DNA of 64,000 nucleotides. Origin: a bacterium 1XD42-54 (GTDB taxonomy: Bacteria > Bacillota > Clostridia > Lachnospirales > Lachnospiraceae). This document shows, one piece after another, positions 1 through 9,302 of this stretch. How positions within the stretch are numbered: the first letter of the stretch is position 1; each line of letters opens with the position of its first letter. Location: the NCBI GenBank assembly GCA_003612585.1, contig RAZH01000001.1:434001-498000 (forward strand), in the 5' to 3' direction. A program made the position numbers and the translations under genes. The notes below the pieces were generated by a model. It did not search any database. It was not told where the DNA came from and saw nothing but the letters and a program-made list of their open reading frames with translations.

Positions 1-556
1 TCGCCCCCATCGTCGAGCGAATCACCTTTGGATTGTAAATATCCACACATCCCGGACTCATCAGAATGCCTGTAACCCCCGCGCCTTCCGCAGTGCGCAA
101 AATAGTACCGAGATTTCCGGGGTCCTGAATATTTTCCAAAATCATGACAAACGGCCGTTCTCCCAGAAGATCACGCAAACTGTAATGATACTGCCGCACC
201 AGGCACAATACGCCCTGCGGGGTTTTCGTATCGGAAATACTTTCAAAAACATGATCCGAAAGCAACATAAGCGGCGCTCCCTGCTGCGTCCCGGCAGGCC
301 CAACCTTTCTGCCATCTCTGTACTTACCGTCTCCGTCCTTCTCAAAACCCTCTTTATCCGCAAACAATTTCGTGTGCTTGCGGAAAAAGCTCTCGGAAAC
401 ATACGTCTGTACCAGGCGCTCACGCGGAACCTCCTGATACATCTTGATTCCTTCTACAATAAATACGTCCTTTTGTGTACGCTCCCGCGCTTTTTTCTGA
501 AGCTGCGCAAGCTGCCTCACCTGAGCGTTTGATGTGCTGGTAATCATTTCTTTCAT
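1..556 (-). CDS. TrmH/SpoU-family RNA methyltransferase (3' end outside window)
   Basis: Reading the minus strand from the ATG at 556 gives about 185 residues that run off the left edge. The N-terminus (MKEMITSTSNAQVRQLAQL) and the stretch DVFIVEGIKMYQE are typical of the substrate-binding domain of 23S rRNA ribose 2'-O-methyltransferases. Near the window edge NIQDPGNLGTILRTAEGAG is motif 1 of the SPOUT/TrmH catalytic fold, followed by the start of motif 2 (IYNPKVIRSTMGA). The SAM-binding knot at the C-terminus is missing only because the window stops. The gene starts 4 bp after the pfkA stop, so it is probably the third gene of a dnaE-pfkA transcript. The exact modified nucleotide cannot be told from the sequence. 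Confidence 0.88.
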   Translation of the reverse strand, partial: MKEMITSTSNAQVRQLAQLQKKARERTQKDVFIVEGIKMYQEVPRERLVQTYVSESFFRKHTKLFADKEGFEKDGDGKYRDGRKVGPAGTQQGAPLMLLSDHVFESISDTKTPQGVLCLVRQYHYSLRDLLGERPFVMILENIQDPGNLGTILRTAEGAGVTGILMSPGCVDIYNPKVIRSTMGA

Positions 557-560
557 GTTA

Positions 561-1535
561 TTAAATCGCCATCGCCTTCGCTACACGCACTACATACTCC
601 GGCAAATCCTTCTGCATAGCCAGTGCCTCATTAATATCAATATCCGTATAATTTCCGTCTTTAAATGCCACCACGCGATTCGACTTCCCTTCTGCAAGAA
701 GATCTGCCGCATAAGCCCCCATGACAGAAGCATACACACGATCCCGGCAGGTCGGGCTGCCGCCTCTTTGCATATGTCCGAGAATCGTGGCCCTTGTCTC
801 CACACCGGTGGCCGCCTCAATCCTTCTCGCCATACTGGTGGAATGCCCGATTCCCTCCGCGTTGATGATAATATGATGCTTTTTCCCACGCTTCCTGTTG
901 TGAATAATATTATTAATAAGCACCTGCTCATCATAATCATAGCGCTCCGGAAGAAGAATATCCTCCGCACCATTCGCAATGCCGCACCACAGCGCAATAT
1001 ACCCGGCATTTCTGCCCATTACTTCAATAATACTGCATCGCTCGTGGGACGTGGAAGTATCACGTACCTTGTCAATGGCTTCCATCGCCGTATTTACTGC
1101 CGTATCGAACCCAATCGTATAATCGGTACAGGCGATATCCAAGTCAATCGTCCCCGGCACGCCGATCGTATTAATGCCACGGGCTGCCAGCTGCTGCGCT
1201 CCCTTAAAAGAGCCGTCTCCTCCGATCACCACAAGCCCGTCAATCCCATGCTTTTTGCAGATCTGGGCGCCCAGATCCTGGCCTTCTGCTGTACGGAACT
1301 CAGAACAGCGCGCCGTATATAAAATGGTACCGCCCTTTGAAATCGTATCCGAAACAGAACGTGCATCCATATCTACAATCTCTTCATTTAAAAGACCCTT
1401 GTAACCCTGTGAGATTCCCTTTACCTTAAGCCCCCTTGCCAGAGCCTTGCGAACCACTGCCCGAATCGCCGCATTCATCCCCGGAGCATCGCCACCGCTG
1501 GTCAGTACGCCAATCGTCTCAATCTTTTTTTCCAT
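561..1535 (-). CDS. pfkA: ATP-dependent 6-phosphofructokinase
   Basis: A 324-residue cytosolic glycolytic enzyme converting fructose 6-phosphate to fructose 1,6-bisphosphate. The N-terminus IGVLTSGGDAPGMNAAIR is the ATP-binding loop, GGDGSFKGA the second nucleotide motif, and PGTIDLDIACTDYTIGFDTA carries the catalytic TIDxD pattern; the C-terminal LGHMQRGGSPT contacts the sugar phosphate. Length fits bacterial PfkA (about 320 residues). The reading frame stays open upstream, but the ATG at 1535 is preceded by AGGAGGTGC at 1540-1548, which fixes this start. It lies 157 bp downstream of dnaE and 4 bp upstream of the methyltransferase, an arrangement common in Clostridia. Confidence 0.97.
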   Translation of the reverse strand: MEKKIETIGVLTSGGDAPGMNAAIRAVVRKALARGLKVKGISQGYKGLLNEEIVDMDARSVSDTISKGGTILYTARCSEFRTAEGQDLGAQICKKHGIDGLVVIGGDGSFKGAQQLAARGINTIGVPGTIDLDIACTDYTIGFDTAVNTAMEAIDKVRDTSTSHERCSIIEVMGRNAGYIALWCGIANGAEDILLPERYDYDEQVLINNIIHNRKRGKKHHIIINAEGIGHSTSMARRIEAATGVETRATILGHMQRGGSPTCRDRVYASVMGAYAADLLAEGKSNRVVAFKDGNYTDIDINEALAMQKDLPEYVVRVAKAMAI

Positions 1536-1692
1536 ATCGCACCTCCTGCTTTTCCATAAGTCACAATTCTGACCGATCAAATCCTGCGCCGCGATGCGCT
1601 GCAAGCACCCTGTTATCTGTCAGATGACGGTATTCATTCTAATTCATTTTCTTCTATTTGTAAAGGCAACACTGCGCTTTTCCCTGTATCGT

Positions 1693-4600
1693 TTATCCTT
1701 TTCCCTGCACCACTTTGATATTCTCTTTCCCGAAAATGCCATAAAGTTCTTCCAGCAGCTCATCATTTGCATTTACGGTCCAGTTCTCACCAAGTCTTCT
1801 TACCGCCCGTTCACTTCGCACAAAAATCACAACGCGGTCCTTCCCCTCACAGTGACGCAGAACTCCGAACAAATCCTGTTCGCGCATTTCATAATCTTTC
1901 TTATCTGAAAACTGCACCCAAAGCTCCTGTGGAATTTCCTCAAATGTCCATATCTTTTCACAGATCAACTTACTTGGCCGGTCGTCCTCACAGCTCACGC
2001 GCCCCCGCACGAACACTTTACTGTCCTGTGTAAGCATCTGACTGTTTTTTTCATAATCCCGTGGAAACACAACGACCTCCACCGTCCCCACCAGATCTTC
2101 CAGCGTCAGAAACGCCATCGTTTTATTCGTCTTTGTATATTTAATTGTCTTGCCTGTAATCATGCCGCCAACAATCGCCGTACTGTTATCCAGTACCCGG
2201 GAAGCGCCCGTCTCCTCGTCAAGTGCAAAATCTGACGTCACGTTTGTGATTCCCTTTTTCCAAAGCTTTTCGTATTTTTCCAGCGGATGTCCACTGATAT
2301 AAATACCAAGCACTTCCTTTTCAAATGCCAGTACCTGCTCCTTGTCAAACTCTCCGACGTTTGGCATCTGCACCTGAAATTCCTTTTTTTCCTCATCGCC
2401 CATCAGATCAAACAGCGACATCTGGCCCGTAACAGAATGCTTCTTCTCCTGAACCGTATGATCCATAATCGCTGCATAGACCTGCATAAACTGTTTTCTG
2501 GTCCCGCCAAGACTATCCATGGCTCCCGATTTAATCAGGTTTTCCACCGCCCGCTTATTTATCTCACGCCCCGTTGTACGCTCAATAAAATCCGCAATGC
2601 TCTGATAGCGCCCATACGCCTCACGATTTTCAATAATCGCGTCAATCACCGGTTTTCCAAGACTCTTAATCGCAAAGAGACCATAACGGATGTTTCCGTT
2701 GTCCACAGAAAAATTCCCTACTCCAACGTTAATATCCGGCGGCAGAATCGCAATTCCCATCTGGCGGCAGGTCAGAATATATTCTGCCACCTTGCTCGGA
2801 TAGTCAATCACAGACGTCATAAGCGCTGCCATAAACTCTACCGGATAATAGTATTTCAGATAAGCCGTCTGATATGATACAACAGCATAGGCGGCAGCAT
2901 GCGATTTATTAAACGCATACTTCGCAAAATCTGTCATATCATCAAAAATCTTATTCGCTGTCTTTTCATCAATACCGTTCGCCGCACAGCCCGGTACGCC
3001 CTCCGTCTCATTTCCATAAACGAAATTTTGACGCTCCTTTGCCATGACGGCTGTTTTCTTCTTCGACATCGCTCTGCGCACAAGATCGCTGCGCCCCAGC
3101 GTATAACCGCCGAGGTCCCGCACAATCTGCATTACCTGCTCCTGGTAAACGATACATCCGTACGTTGCCTCCAGAATCGGTTCTAGCTGCGGACAGTCAT
3201 ACGTGATATCTTCCGGATGGTCCTTGCCGCGGATATACTGCGGAATAAAATCCATAGGCCCCGGACGGTACAGAGAAATCCCGGCAATAATATCCTCCAG
3301 GCTTCTCGGCCTCAGTTCCTTCATAAAGCTTTTCATCCCGGCACTTTCAAGCTGGAACACGCCTTCCGTCCTGCCTGTACCGATTGAATCAAGGACCGCC
3401 TTATCATTGTAATCAATTTCCTCCATCACGATCTTTTTCCCGCTGCTTTTTTCCGCAAGCCGCACGGCATTCTGAATCACTGTCAGCGTACGCAGACCGA
3501 GAAAATCCATTTTCAGAAGTCCCAGCTCTTCCAGCGTCGTCATTGTAAACTGCGTGGTAATTGTACCGTCCGATGCACGGGAGAGCGGCACATATTCGTC
3601 CACAGCCTTCTGGCTGATCACCACGCCTGCGGCATGCATCGACGTATGGCGCGGCAGTCCTTCCAAACGCTTGGACATATCAATCAACTCATGCACCTGC
3701 GCATCATTTTCGTACATTGTGCGCAGCTCCTGACTCATATGCAGCGCCTTGTCAATCGTAATATTCAGCTCCTGTGGAACCATTTTGGCAATCGTATCAC
3801 AAAGCGCATACGGAAGGTCCATGACACGCCCCACGTCACGAATCACGCCGCGCGCCGCCATGGTACCAAACGTAACGATCTGTACAACCCGGTCCTTCCC
3901 GTATTTTCGCACAACGTAATCAATAACCTCCTGCCTGCGTTCAAAGCAGAAGTCAATATCAATATCCGGCATTGATACACGCTCCGGATTCAGGAAACGC
4001 TCAAACAGAAGATTGTAACGGATCGGGTCAAGCTGCGTAATCCCAAGCGTATACGACACAACACTTCCTGCCGCTGAACCACGGCCCGGTCCTACAATAA
4101 TGTCATGTTCTCTCGCAAAACGGATAAAATCCCATACAATCAGAAAATAATCGACATAACCCATTTTCTGAATAACCGACAGTTCATATTCCAGACGCTC
4201 TTTGAGCTCTCCTGCTCTGTCTCCATACAGCCGTTCCAGACCTTCAAAGCACAGCTTATTCAAATACTCCCACGACGTATATGGTGACGGCACATCAAAC
4301 TTCGGCAGCTTTGTCACTCCAAATTCAATGTCCACTTGGCAGCGCTGCGCAATCTTATGTGTGTTCTCCAGCGCCTGCGGCGCATACGGAAAAAGCTCTG
4401 CCATCTGTTCTGGCGACTTCACATAGTACTGTCCGCCTTCATACCGCATACGGTTCTCATCCGCCAGCTTTTTTCCTGTCTGAATACACAGCAGAATATC
4501 GTGCGACGCCACATCATCCTCATACGTATAATGTACATCATTTGTCGCCACCAACGGAATATTCAGCTCACGGCTCATGCGCAGCAGCTGCTGGTTTACC

Positions 4601-5154
4601 ATTTTCTGCTCTGCAATGCCATGATCCTGCAGCTCTAGGAAATAATTGTTTTCACCAAAAATATCCCGGTACCGAAGCGCCGCCTCCTTTGCCTCCTCAT
4701 ACATGCCGCGCACAAGATACTTCTGCACTTCACCGGCCAGGCACGCACTTAATGCAATAATTCCTTCATGATATTCCCGCAGAATTTCCATATCAATCCG
4801 CGGTTTATAGTAAAAGCCCTCCGTGAAGCCCCGCGAAACGATTTTCATCAGATTTGCATAACCCGTGTTATTCTCCGCCAGAAGTACAAGATGGTAATAA
4901 CGGTCCTCATCATTCCCGATCTCACGGTCAAACCTTGAATTTGGCGCGACATACACCTCACAGCCCAGGACTGGATTGATGCCGGCTGCTTTTGCCTCCC
5001 GGTAAAAATCAATCACACCGTACATAACCCCATGGTCTGTAATCGCTGCGCTGTCCATTCCGAGCTCTTTAACGCGTGCAACATACTCTTTTATTTTATT
5101 CGAACCATCCAGCAGACTGTATTCCGTATGGACATGCAAATGCGTGAAATTCAC
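1693..5154 (-). CDS. dnaE: DNA polymerase III subunit alpha (DnaE type)
   Basis: A 1,153-residue replicative polymerase. It opens with a PHP domain (FTHLHVHTEYSLLDG), followed by the C-family catalytic core with GPGRGSAAGS and the PDIDIDF acidic motif near residues 395-405, then the palm/fingers region (YRPGPMDFIPQYI), helix-hairpin-helix and the C-terminal OB-fold (TGKTIKYTKTNKTMAFLTLED). No proofreading exonuclease insertion is present, so this is DnaE rather than PolC. The start is GTG at 5154, preceded by AAGGAGATATTACT. A strong promoter lies just upstream (5190-5218). It heads the dnaE-pfkA-methyltransferase cluster. Confidence 0.97.
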   Translation of the reverse strand: MNFTHLHVHTEYSLLDGSNKIKEYVARVKELGMDSAAITDHGVMYGVIDFYREAKAAGINPVLGCEVYVAPNSRFDREIGNDEDRYYHLVLLAENNTGYANLMKIVSRGFTEGFYYKPRIDMEILREYHEGIIALSACLAGEVQKYLVRGMYEEAKEAALRYRDIFGENNYFLELQDHGIAEQKMVNQQLLRMSRELNIPLVATNDVHYTYEDDVASHDILLCIQTGKKLADENRMRYEGGQYYVKSPEQMAELFPYAPQALENTHKIAQRCQVDIEFGVTKLPKFDVPSPYTSWEYLNKLCFEGLERLYGDRAGELKERLEYELSVIQKMGYVDYFLIVWDFIRFAREHDIIVGPGRGSAAGSVVSYTLGITQLDPIRYNLLFERFLNPERVSMPDIDIDFCFERRQEVIDYVVRKYGKDRVVQIVTFGTMAARGVIRDVGRVMDLPYALCDTIAKMVPQELNITIDKALHMSQELRTMYENDAQVHELIDMSKRLEGLPRHTSMHAAGVVISQKAVDEYVPLSRASDGTITTQFTMTTLEELGLLKMDFLGLRTLTVIQNAVRLAEKSSGKKIVMEEIDYNDKAVLDSIGTGRTEGVFQLESAGMKSFMKELRPRSLEDIIAGISLYRPGPMDFIPQYIRGKDHPEDITYDCPQLEPILEATYGCIVYQEQVMQIVRDLGGYTLGRSDLVRRAMSKKKTAVMAKERQNFVYGNETEGVPGCAANGIDEKTANKIFDDMTDFAKYAFNKSHAAAYAVVSYQTAYLKYYYPVEFMAALMTSVIDYPSKVAEYILTCRQMGIAILPPDINVGVGNFSVDNGNIRYGLFAIKSLGKPVIDAIIENREAYGRYQSIADFIERTTGREINKRAVENLIKSGAMDSLGGTRKQFMQVYAAIMDHTVQEKKHSVTGQMSLFDLMGDEEKKEFQVQMPNVGEFDKEQVLAFEKEVLGIYISGHPLEKYEKLWKKGITNVTSDFALDEETGASRVLDNSTAIVGGMITGKTIKYTKTNKTMAFLTLEDLVGTVEVVVFPRDYEKNSQMLTQDSKVFVRGRVSCEDDRPSKLICEKIWTFEEIPQELWVQFSDKKDYEMREQDLFGVLRHCEGKDRVVIFVRSERAVRRLGENWTVNANDELLEELYGIFGKENIKVVQGKG

Positions 5155-5189
5155 AGTAATATCTCCTTTTCCCGTAAAAAATTAGTTTC

Positions 5190-5218
5190 ATTATAAAGGA
5201 AATGGCGCTTGTTTTCAA
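5190..5218 (-). promoter_or_regulatory. Promoter of dnaE
   Basis: On the minus strand TTGAAA (5218-5213) and a perfect TATAAT (5195-5190) are separated by 17 nt, about 40 nt before the dnaE ribosome binding site. A near-consensus vegetative sigma-A promoter. Confidence 0.8.
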
Positions 5219-5240
5219 TTACAACCTTCCGGATAATTGG

Positions 5241-5274
5241 AAAAGCCACAAAATATACAGCGATACTTTGTGGC
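5241..5274 (-). terminator. Terminator of the bceAB-like operon
   Basis: GCCACAAA (5245-5252) is the inverted complement of TTTGTGGC (5267-5274). Read on the minus strand the hairpin is followed by TTTTCC, and it lies about 50 bp past the permease stop. It separates the ABC operon from the dnaE promoter. Confidence 0.7.
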
Positions 5275-5325
5275 CTTCCTATATTTTTCAGAACGAAATT
5301 CTGTACAAAACTTTTTTCTCAGTTT

Positions 5326-7377
5326 CTATCCGATCACTTCCCGCTTTGCAATCAGATACGTTGCCAGGTAATACAGAACATAGACAATTGTCATAACGCC
5401 TGCAATACTCCCTGCGACTGTGTAAAGCATTCCGGTCAGATTTCCCATATCACAAAGATCCAATAACCGTGCCCCGATCAGTGCAGTCGGAATACAAAGA
5501 ATCACGGGAATCAGAAACGGAACAAGAAAGAAGGTAAAGGTCTGCCAGAAAAGAGCCCTGCTCTGCTCTCTTCTTCCCGCACCCAGGCGCATCAGAATCT
5601 GATAGCGCTTCCGGTCCTCTCCAATCTGGGACAATGTTTTGAGCGCCAGAATTGCCATAGCCATTAATAAAAACACGGCGGCCAGGTACAACGCGCCGAC
5701 AACGAACACCGCAATCTGTTCATTCCTTTCCTGCTTGCTGCTTTCCCGGAAAAAATAATCGCACCGCGGTTCCTCGAACCTTTCCCCCATGTACTCGGTA
5801 TACACTTGATAAGTAAGTGCCTGCTCTGCTGCATCTATGGCGCTGCGATCAAAAGTGTCCGGCTCAAGTTCATAGGAAACAATTTCCTGTTCTGCAGTCA
5901 TTGCACGCACAGCCTCATCCGGCACAACCACAACACAGAGCAGGTAATTAAAAATCCGATACTTCTGCTGCGGCGCCTGCGTCCACCGATACGTCTCCCC
6001 ATTCAGCACAAGCTCTATCTTGCTCCAGTCCATCTGTTTCCAGGAAACATCGTTGGCAAGCACAAAAAATTCATGATCAAGCTCGATCGGCTCACAGCCA
6101 AGCGGCGTTACATACGCATTAAAATCACTCACTGTCATATAAGAATCATGCAGACTTGTTCCCGCCGCCCAGTCCACATACCGGTAAAAATTCTGTTTCC
6201 CATCCGTATACAGCGTGTAGGAATGTTTTTCCCGGACATCCACATATTTTCTGATCAGCTGTTCCGCCTCCTCGATCGACGGTCCTTCTCCGTGTTGCAC
6301 AAAACTGTCTCCCTCAAGTTGCCCTGTATAAAGAATGTCATATGGAAAATCACGGCGCAGCGCTTCCTCTTCCGTACCTTTTTGAATAAAAGAGAGGTTT
6401 GCCCCGACCACCGCAAAAGCAAGAAGCGAGGCCAGCAAGCCAAGCATCACTGAATTACTGCCAAGCGAGGCCGAAAGCTGCCGCAACACAAACGTATTTG
6501 TCCCCCGCGCAGCAAAACGCCTGCTCCTTTGCAAAAAGCTGATACCGCCCCTTGCAAATGCGATGTGGAACATGACAAGGCTGATGGCAAAAATCCCGAT
6601 ACAGCCGACTACACCGGACAGATCAGAGGAAGCAGTCTCCATCGCGCACCGCATACCCTCGTAAAACTGAAACCCACTGTACAAAAGCCCTGCCAGAAAA
6701 AGCAGAGTCAGCAATGCCCAGAAAAATGGATGGCGTACAGTCCGCTCGACCTTTTTTTCGCCATGCAGCAGACTGTAAATACGTACTCGCTTCAGATACA
6801 CAGCCGAACCAGCTGCCGATACGAGAAATAGCCCCGCCACCAGCGCTACCGTTCCGGCAAGCCCCTGCATGGAATACGCTGAAAATGTAAACGTAACGTC
6901 CAGCAGCTTCATCATAACCGCCATAAAAAACTGATAGACAAAAAGCCCCAGAAAAATTCCCGCCCCCAGCGCCGCCATGCAGATCAGAACCGTTTCTCCG
7001 AGAAATATTTTCAGGATATCCCGACGTGTCATTCCGAGTGTCAGATACGTACCAAACTCTCTTTTGCGTAGCCTCAGCATAAACGAAGTCGCGTAGCTCA
7101 GCACAAAAGCCACCACGAAGGAAATAAAAACCGTCAGCCCCTGAAGCAAGCTTGTCAGGTTCTCCGAACTCTTTGCCTTTTCCTGTAGCTCATTTCCATA
7201 GATAATATTGTTCATTGCAAACAGGAAAGCAACCGTAAAAGCGACTGTCATAAAATAAATCAGATAGCTTCTCATCTGCCGCTTAACATTGCGCAGCGCA
7301 AGTTTCCAGTACGGCATCGAAGCATAATCATCCGTCTTTTGTACCTCTCCATCCCTACCGTCTTTTTTCCTATACAT
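5326..7377 (-). CDS. BceB-like ABC transporter permease (FtsX family)
   Basis: About 683 residues with the BceB layout: one N-terminal membrane helix (YLIYFMTVAFTVAFLFAM), a cluster of helices around residues 75-330, a large mostly extracellular loop (about 345-570), and three C-terminal helices within an FtsX domain. In the family this permease works with BceA to free lipid II cycle intermediates from cationic peptide antibiotics and is also the sensor for the partner kinase. The GTG at 7386 is in frame but falls within the Shine-Dalgarno GGAGGTGAGG; the ATG at 7377 is correctly spaced. It overlaps the ATPase gene by 8 bp, implying translational coupling. The actual peptide substrate is unknown. 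Confidence 0.9.
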   Translation of the reverse strand: MYRKKDGRDGEVQKTDDYASMPYWKLALRNVKRQMRSYLIYFMTVAFTVAFLFAMNNIIYGNELQEKAKSSENLTSLLQGLTVFISFVVAFVLSYATSFMLRLRKREFGTYLTLGMTRRDILKIFLGETVLICMAALGAGIFLGLFVYQFFMAVMMKLLDVTFTFSAYSMQGLAGTVALVAGLFLVSAAGSAVYLKRVRIYSLLHGEKKVERTVRHPFFWALLTLLFLAGLLYSGFQFYEGMRCAMETASSDLSGVVGCIGIFAISLVMFHIAFARGGISFLQRSRRFAARGTNTFVLRQLSASLGSNSVMLGLLASLLAFAVVGANLSFIQKGTEEEALRRDFPYDILYTGQLEGDSFVQHGEGPSIEEAEQLIRKYVDVREKHSYTLYTDGKQNFYRYVDWAAGTSLHDSYMTVSDFNAYVTPLGCEPIELDHEFFVLANDVSWKQMDWSKIELVLNGETYRWTQAPQQKYRIFNYLLCVVVVPDEAVRAMTAEQEIVSYELEPDTFDRSAIDAAEQALTYQVYTEYMGERFEEPRCDYFFRESSKQERNEQIAVFVVGALYLAAVFLLMAMAILALKTLSQIGEDRKRYQILMRLGAGRREQSRALFWQTFTFFLVPFLIPVILCIPTALIGARLLDLCDMGNLTGMLYTVAGSIAGVMTIVYVLYYLATYLIAKREVIG

Positions 7378-8131
7378 CAGCCTCACCTCCCAGCGCTGCC
7401 GTTACGGACAGGATTTCCCGGTACATTTCCTGACGGCTCCGTCCTCCCTTGTATATCTCGCTCCAGATCTTTCCATCCTTCAAAAAGAGGACACGTCCGG
7501 CATACGAGCCCACCACTGCATCGTGAGTTACCATCAGAATCGTTGAGCCCAGCGTCTCATTCATCATCTGAAAGGTCTGCATCAACAGCTTTGAATTGCC
7601 GGAATCCAATGCCCCAGTAGGTTCATCAGCCAACACCAGCGCCGGATTTGTAATCACTGCCCGGGCGCACGCCGCCCGCTGCCGCTGACCGCCGGAGAGT
7701 TCATACGGAAATTTTTCCAGCTGATTTGCAATGCCAAGCGCCTCTGCCGCGCGCCGCAGCTCCATTTTCGTCTCCCGCACTCCCGAACGCCGCAAATTCA
7801 GAGGCAATACAATATTTTCCCCGATGGTAAGTGTATCCAGCAGATTGTAATCCTGAAAAATAAAACCCAGCTCATCGCGTCTAAATACCGACAATTCTTT
7901 TTCCTTCTTTTTGTTTAAGAGCTTTCCGCGAACCAGAATTTCTCCGGAGCTCACCTTGTCAATCGTCGAAATTACATTTAAAAGTGTACTTTTTCCGGAG
8001 CCCGAAGCTCCCATAATCGCTGTAAACTCTCCGGCCTCCACATCAAACGTAATCCCATCCAACGCCTTTGTGACAACACTGCCAAAGCCATAATATTTTG
8101 TCACATTCTTCAAACAAAGTATTTGTTCCAT
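7370..8131 (-). CDS. BceA-like ABC transporter ATP-binding protein
   Basis: A 253-residue ATPase. Walker A is GASGSGKST (about residues 40-48), the Q-loop is in IFQDYNLLDTL, the signature is ELSGGQRQR, Walker B is ALVLADEPTGALDS and the switch histidine is in VTHD. This is the MacB/LolD/BceA type that pairs with FtsX-type permeases. It is preceded by its own regulatory region with a BceR-type palindrome (8237-8254), so it is probably induced by the adjacent two-component system. A role in antimicrobial peptide resistance is inferred from the complete four-gene context. Confidence 0.93.
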   Translation of the reverse strand: MEQILCLKNVTKYYGFGSVVTKALDGITFDVEAGEFTAIMGASGSGKSTLLNVISTIDKVSSGEILVRGKLLNKKKEKELSVFRRDELGFIFQDYNLLDTLTIGENIVLPLNLRRSGVRETKMELRRAAEALGIANQLEKFPYELSGGQRQRAACARAVITNPALVLADEPTGALDSGNSKLLMQTFQMMNETLGSTILMVTHDAVVGSYAGRVLFLKDGKIWSEIYKGGRSRQEMYREILSVTAALGGEADV

Positions 8132-8236
8132 AGATATCCCTCCATTGCAGGGCTTATCGCTTCCTGTACTGCCCTGCTTCCGGTTCTACTTTAACACAAA
8201 AGCCCCCTCTTTTTTCTAACGGTACCAGGGCAGATT

Positions 8237-8254
8237 TCTTACAGTTTTGTAAGA
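8237..8254 (-). promoter_or_regulatory. BceR-type operator ahead of the ABC genes
   Basis: TCTTACAGTTTTGTAAGA is a 7-bp inverted repeat around a 4-nt spacer. It matches the TNACA-N4-TGTAA motif known for BceR-like response regulators in Firmicutes. It sits in the 145-bp gap between the kinase gene and the ATPase gene, about 105 bp before the ATPase start, where an activator site is expected. Confidence 0.75.
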
Positions 8255-8276
8255 CTTCAAATACGTCTCCAATCCA

Positions 8277-9302
8277 CTACGCTCCACTCTCTTCTTCCCC
8301 TTCAAAGTTCAGAACAACGCGCGTATAACTGCCTTCCTCTGACGCAATTTCCAGTCCGATATCCATCCGGCTGCACAGCTCTTTTACAATATAAAGTCCC
8401 ATACCTGTGCTTCCGCCAAGGCGTTTTCCATTGCTCCCTGTATAACCGCGCTGTGTCACCCGGCGCAGCTCGTGCGACGGAATACCAATCCCGTTATCCT
8501 CTACCGTAATCTTGCCATTCCCAGCACAGATGCAGATCTGACAGCCCGGACAGTATTTCGCACAGTTAATCAAAAGCTGCTTTAAAATAAAACAGACCGT
8601 CCTTCCGTCTGTATACATATCAAAATCGCCATCTACCTCGGCACAGATACCCGCCGCGGTCAAAAGTTCCATTTGACTCCACAGCGCTTCACGAATCAGC
8701 TCCGCAGCCCGCACCTGCCTGATCTGCGTTTCATTGCCAGCCCGGCGTATGCGCGCATAATAAAGAATACTCTCTGTGAGATTCTCTGCACGCTTTAGCT
8801 CCTGTTTCAGTTTCTGCGACACCTCTTCTGCTTTGTCCAGATCTTCCTTGCATTCCACAACCCCTTTCGCCCTGTCCAAGATCAATGAGCATGCCGTAAG
8901 CGGCGTGCGCATCTCATGAATCCAACATTCCACGTAATCACAATAATCCTCTTTCTCCCGTGTTGCCTGCTCAGCCACCTCTATGGCCGCCTGCGAAACC
9001 GTCTTCATGATTTCATAATACCGATATTCGACCGGCTGCACCGGCTTTGGAATTACCTCCCCCAGGAGATACTTCTCCGGCAGCTCATTCATCACCCGCT
9101 CCAGTTTCTGAAGCCTGGAATTTTCAATCAAAAAATCTGCCACAAGCCATAAAACCACCAACACCCCCGCTGCCGCATTGAGTACAAAAAGAAAGGCAAA
9201 CGGCACTTCCGCAAAAGCCAGAAAAATATCCAGAAACAACGTACCGATTCCAAGAAAACATAAAGTCACTGCTTTCGCATACAGATATTCTCCAAACCTC
9301 AT
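8277..9302 (-). CDS. BceS-like intramembrane-sensing histidine kinase
   Basis: A 341-residue sensor kinase. Two hydrophobic helices (about residues 12-30 and 36-57) are joined by only a few residues, so there is no extracellular sensor domain, as in BceS-type kinases that sense through their transporter. The phospho-acceptor is the His in WIHEMRTPLTA (about residue 129); the N box (INCAKYCP), G1 (VEDNGIGIP) and G2 (GGSTGMGLYIV) are all present. Its start overlaps the response regulator stop in an ATGA. It probably phosphorylates the neighbouring regulator upon peptide detection by the BceAB-like transporter. Confidence 0.92.
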   Translation of the reverse strand: MRFGEYLYAKAVTLCFLGIGTLFLDIFLAFAEVPFAFLFVLNAAAGVLVVLWLVADFLIENSRLQKLERVMNELPEKYLLGEVIPKPVQPVEYRYYEIMKTVSQAAIEVAEQATREKEDYCDYVECWIHEMRTPLTACSLILDRAKGVVECKEDLDKAEEVSQKLKQELKRAENLTESILYYARIRRAGNETQIRQVRAAELIREALWSQMELLTAAGICAEVDGDFDMYTDGRTVCFILKQLLINCAKYCPGCQICICAGNGKITVEDNGIGIPSHELRRVTQRGYTGSNGKRLGGSTGMGLYIVKELCSRMDIGLEIASEEGSYTRVVLNFEGEEESGA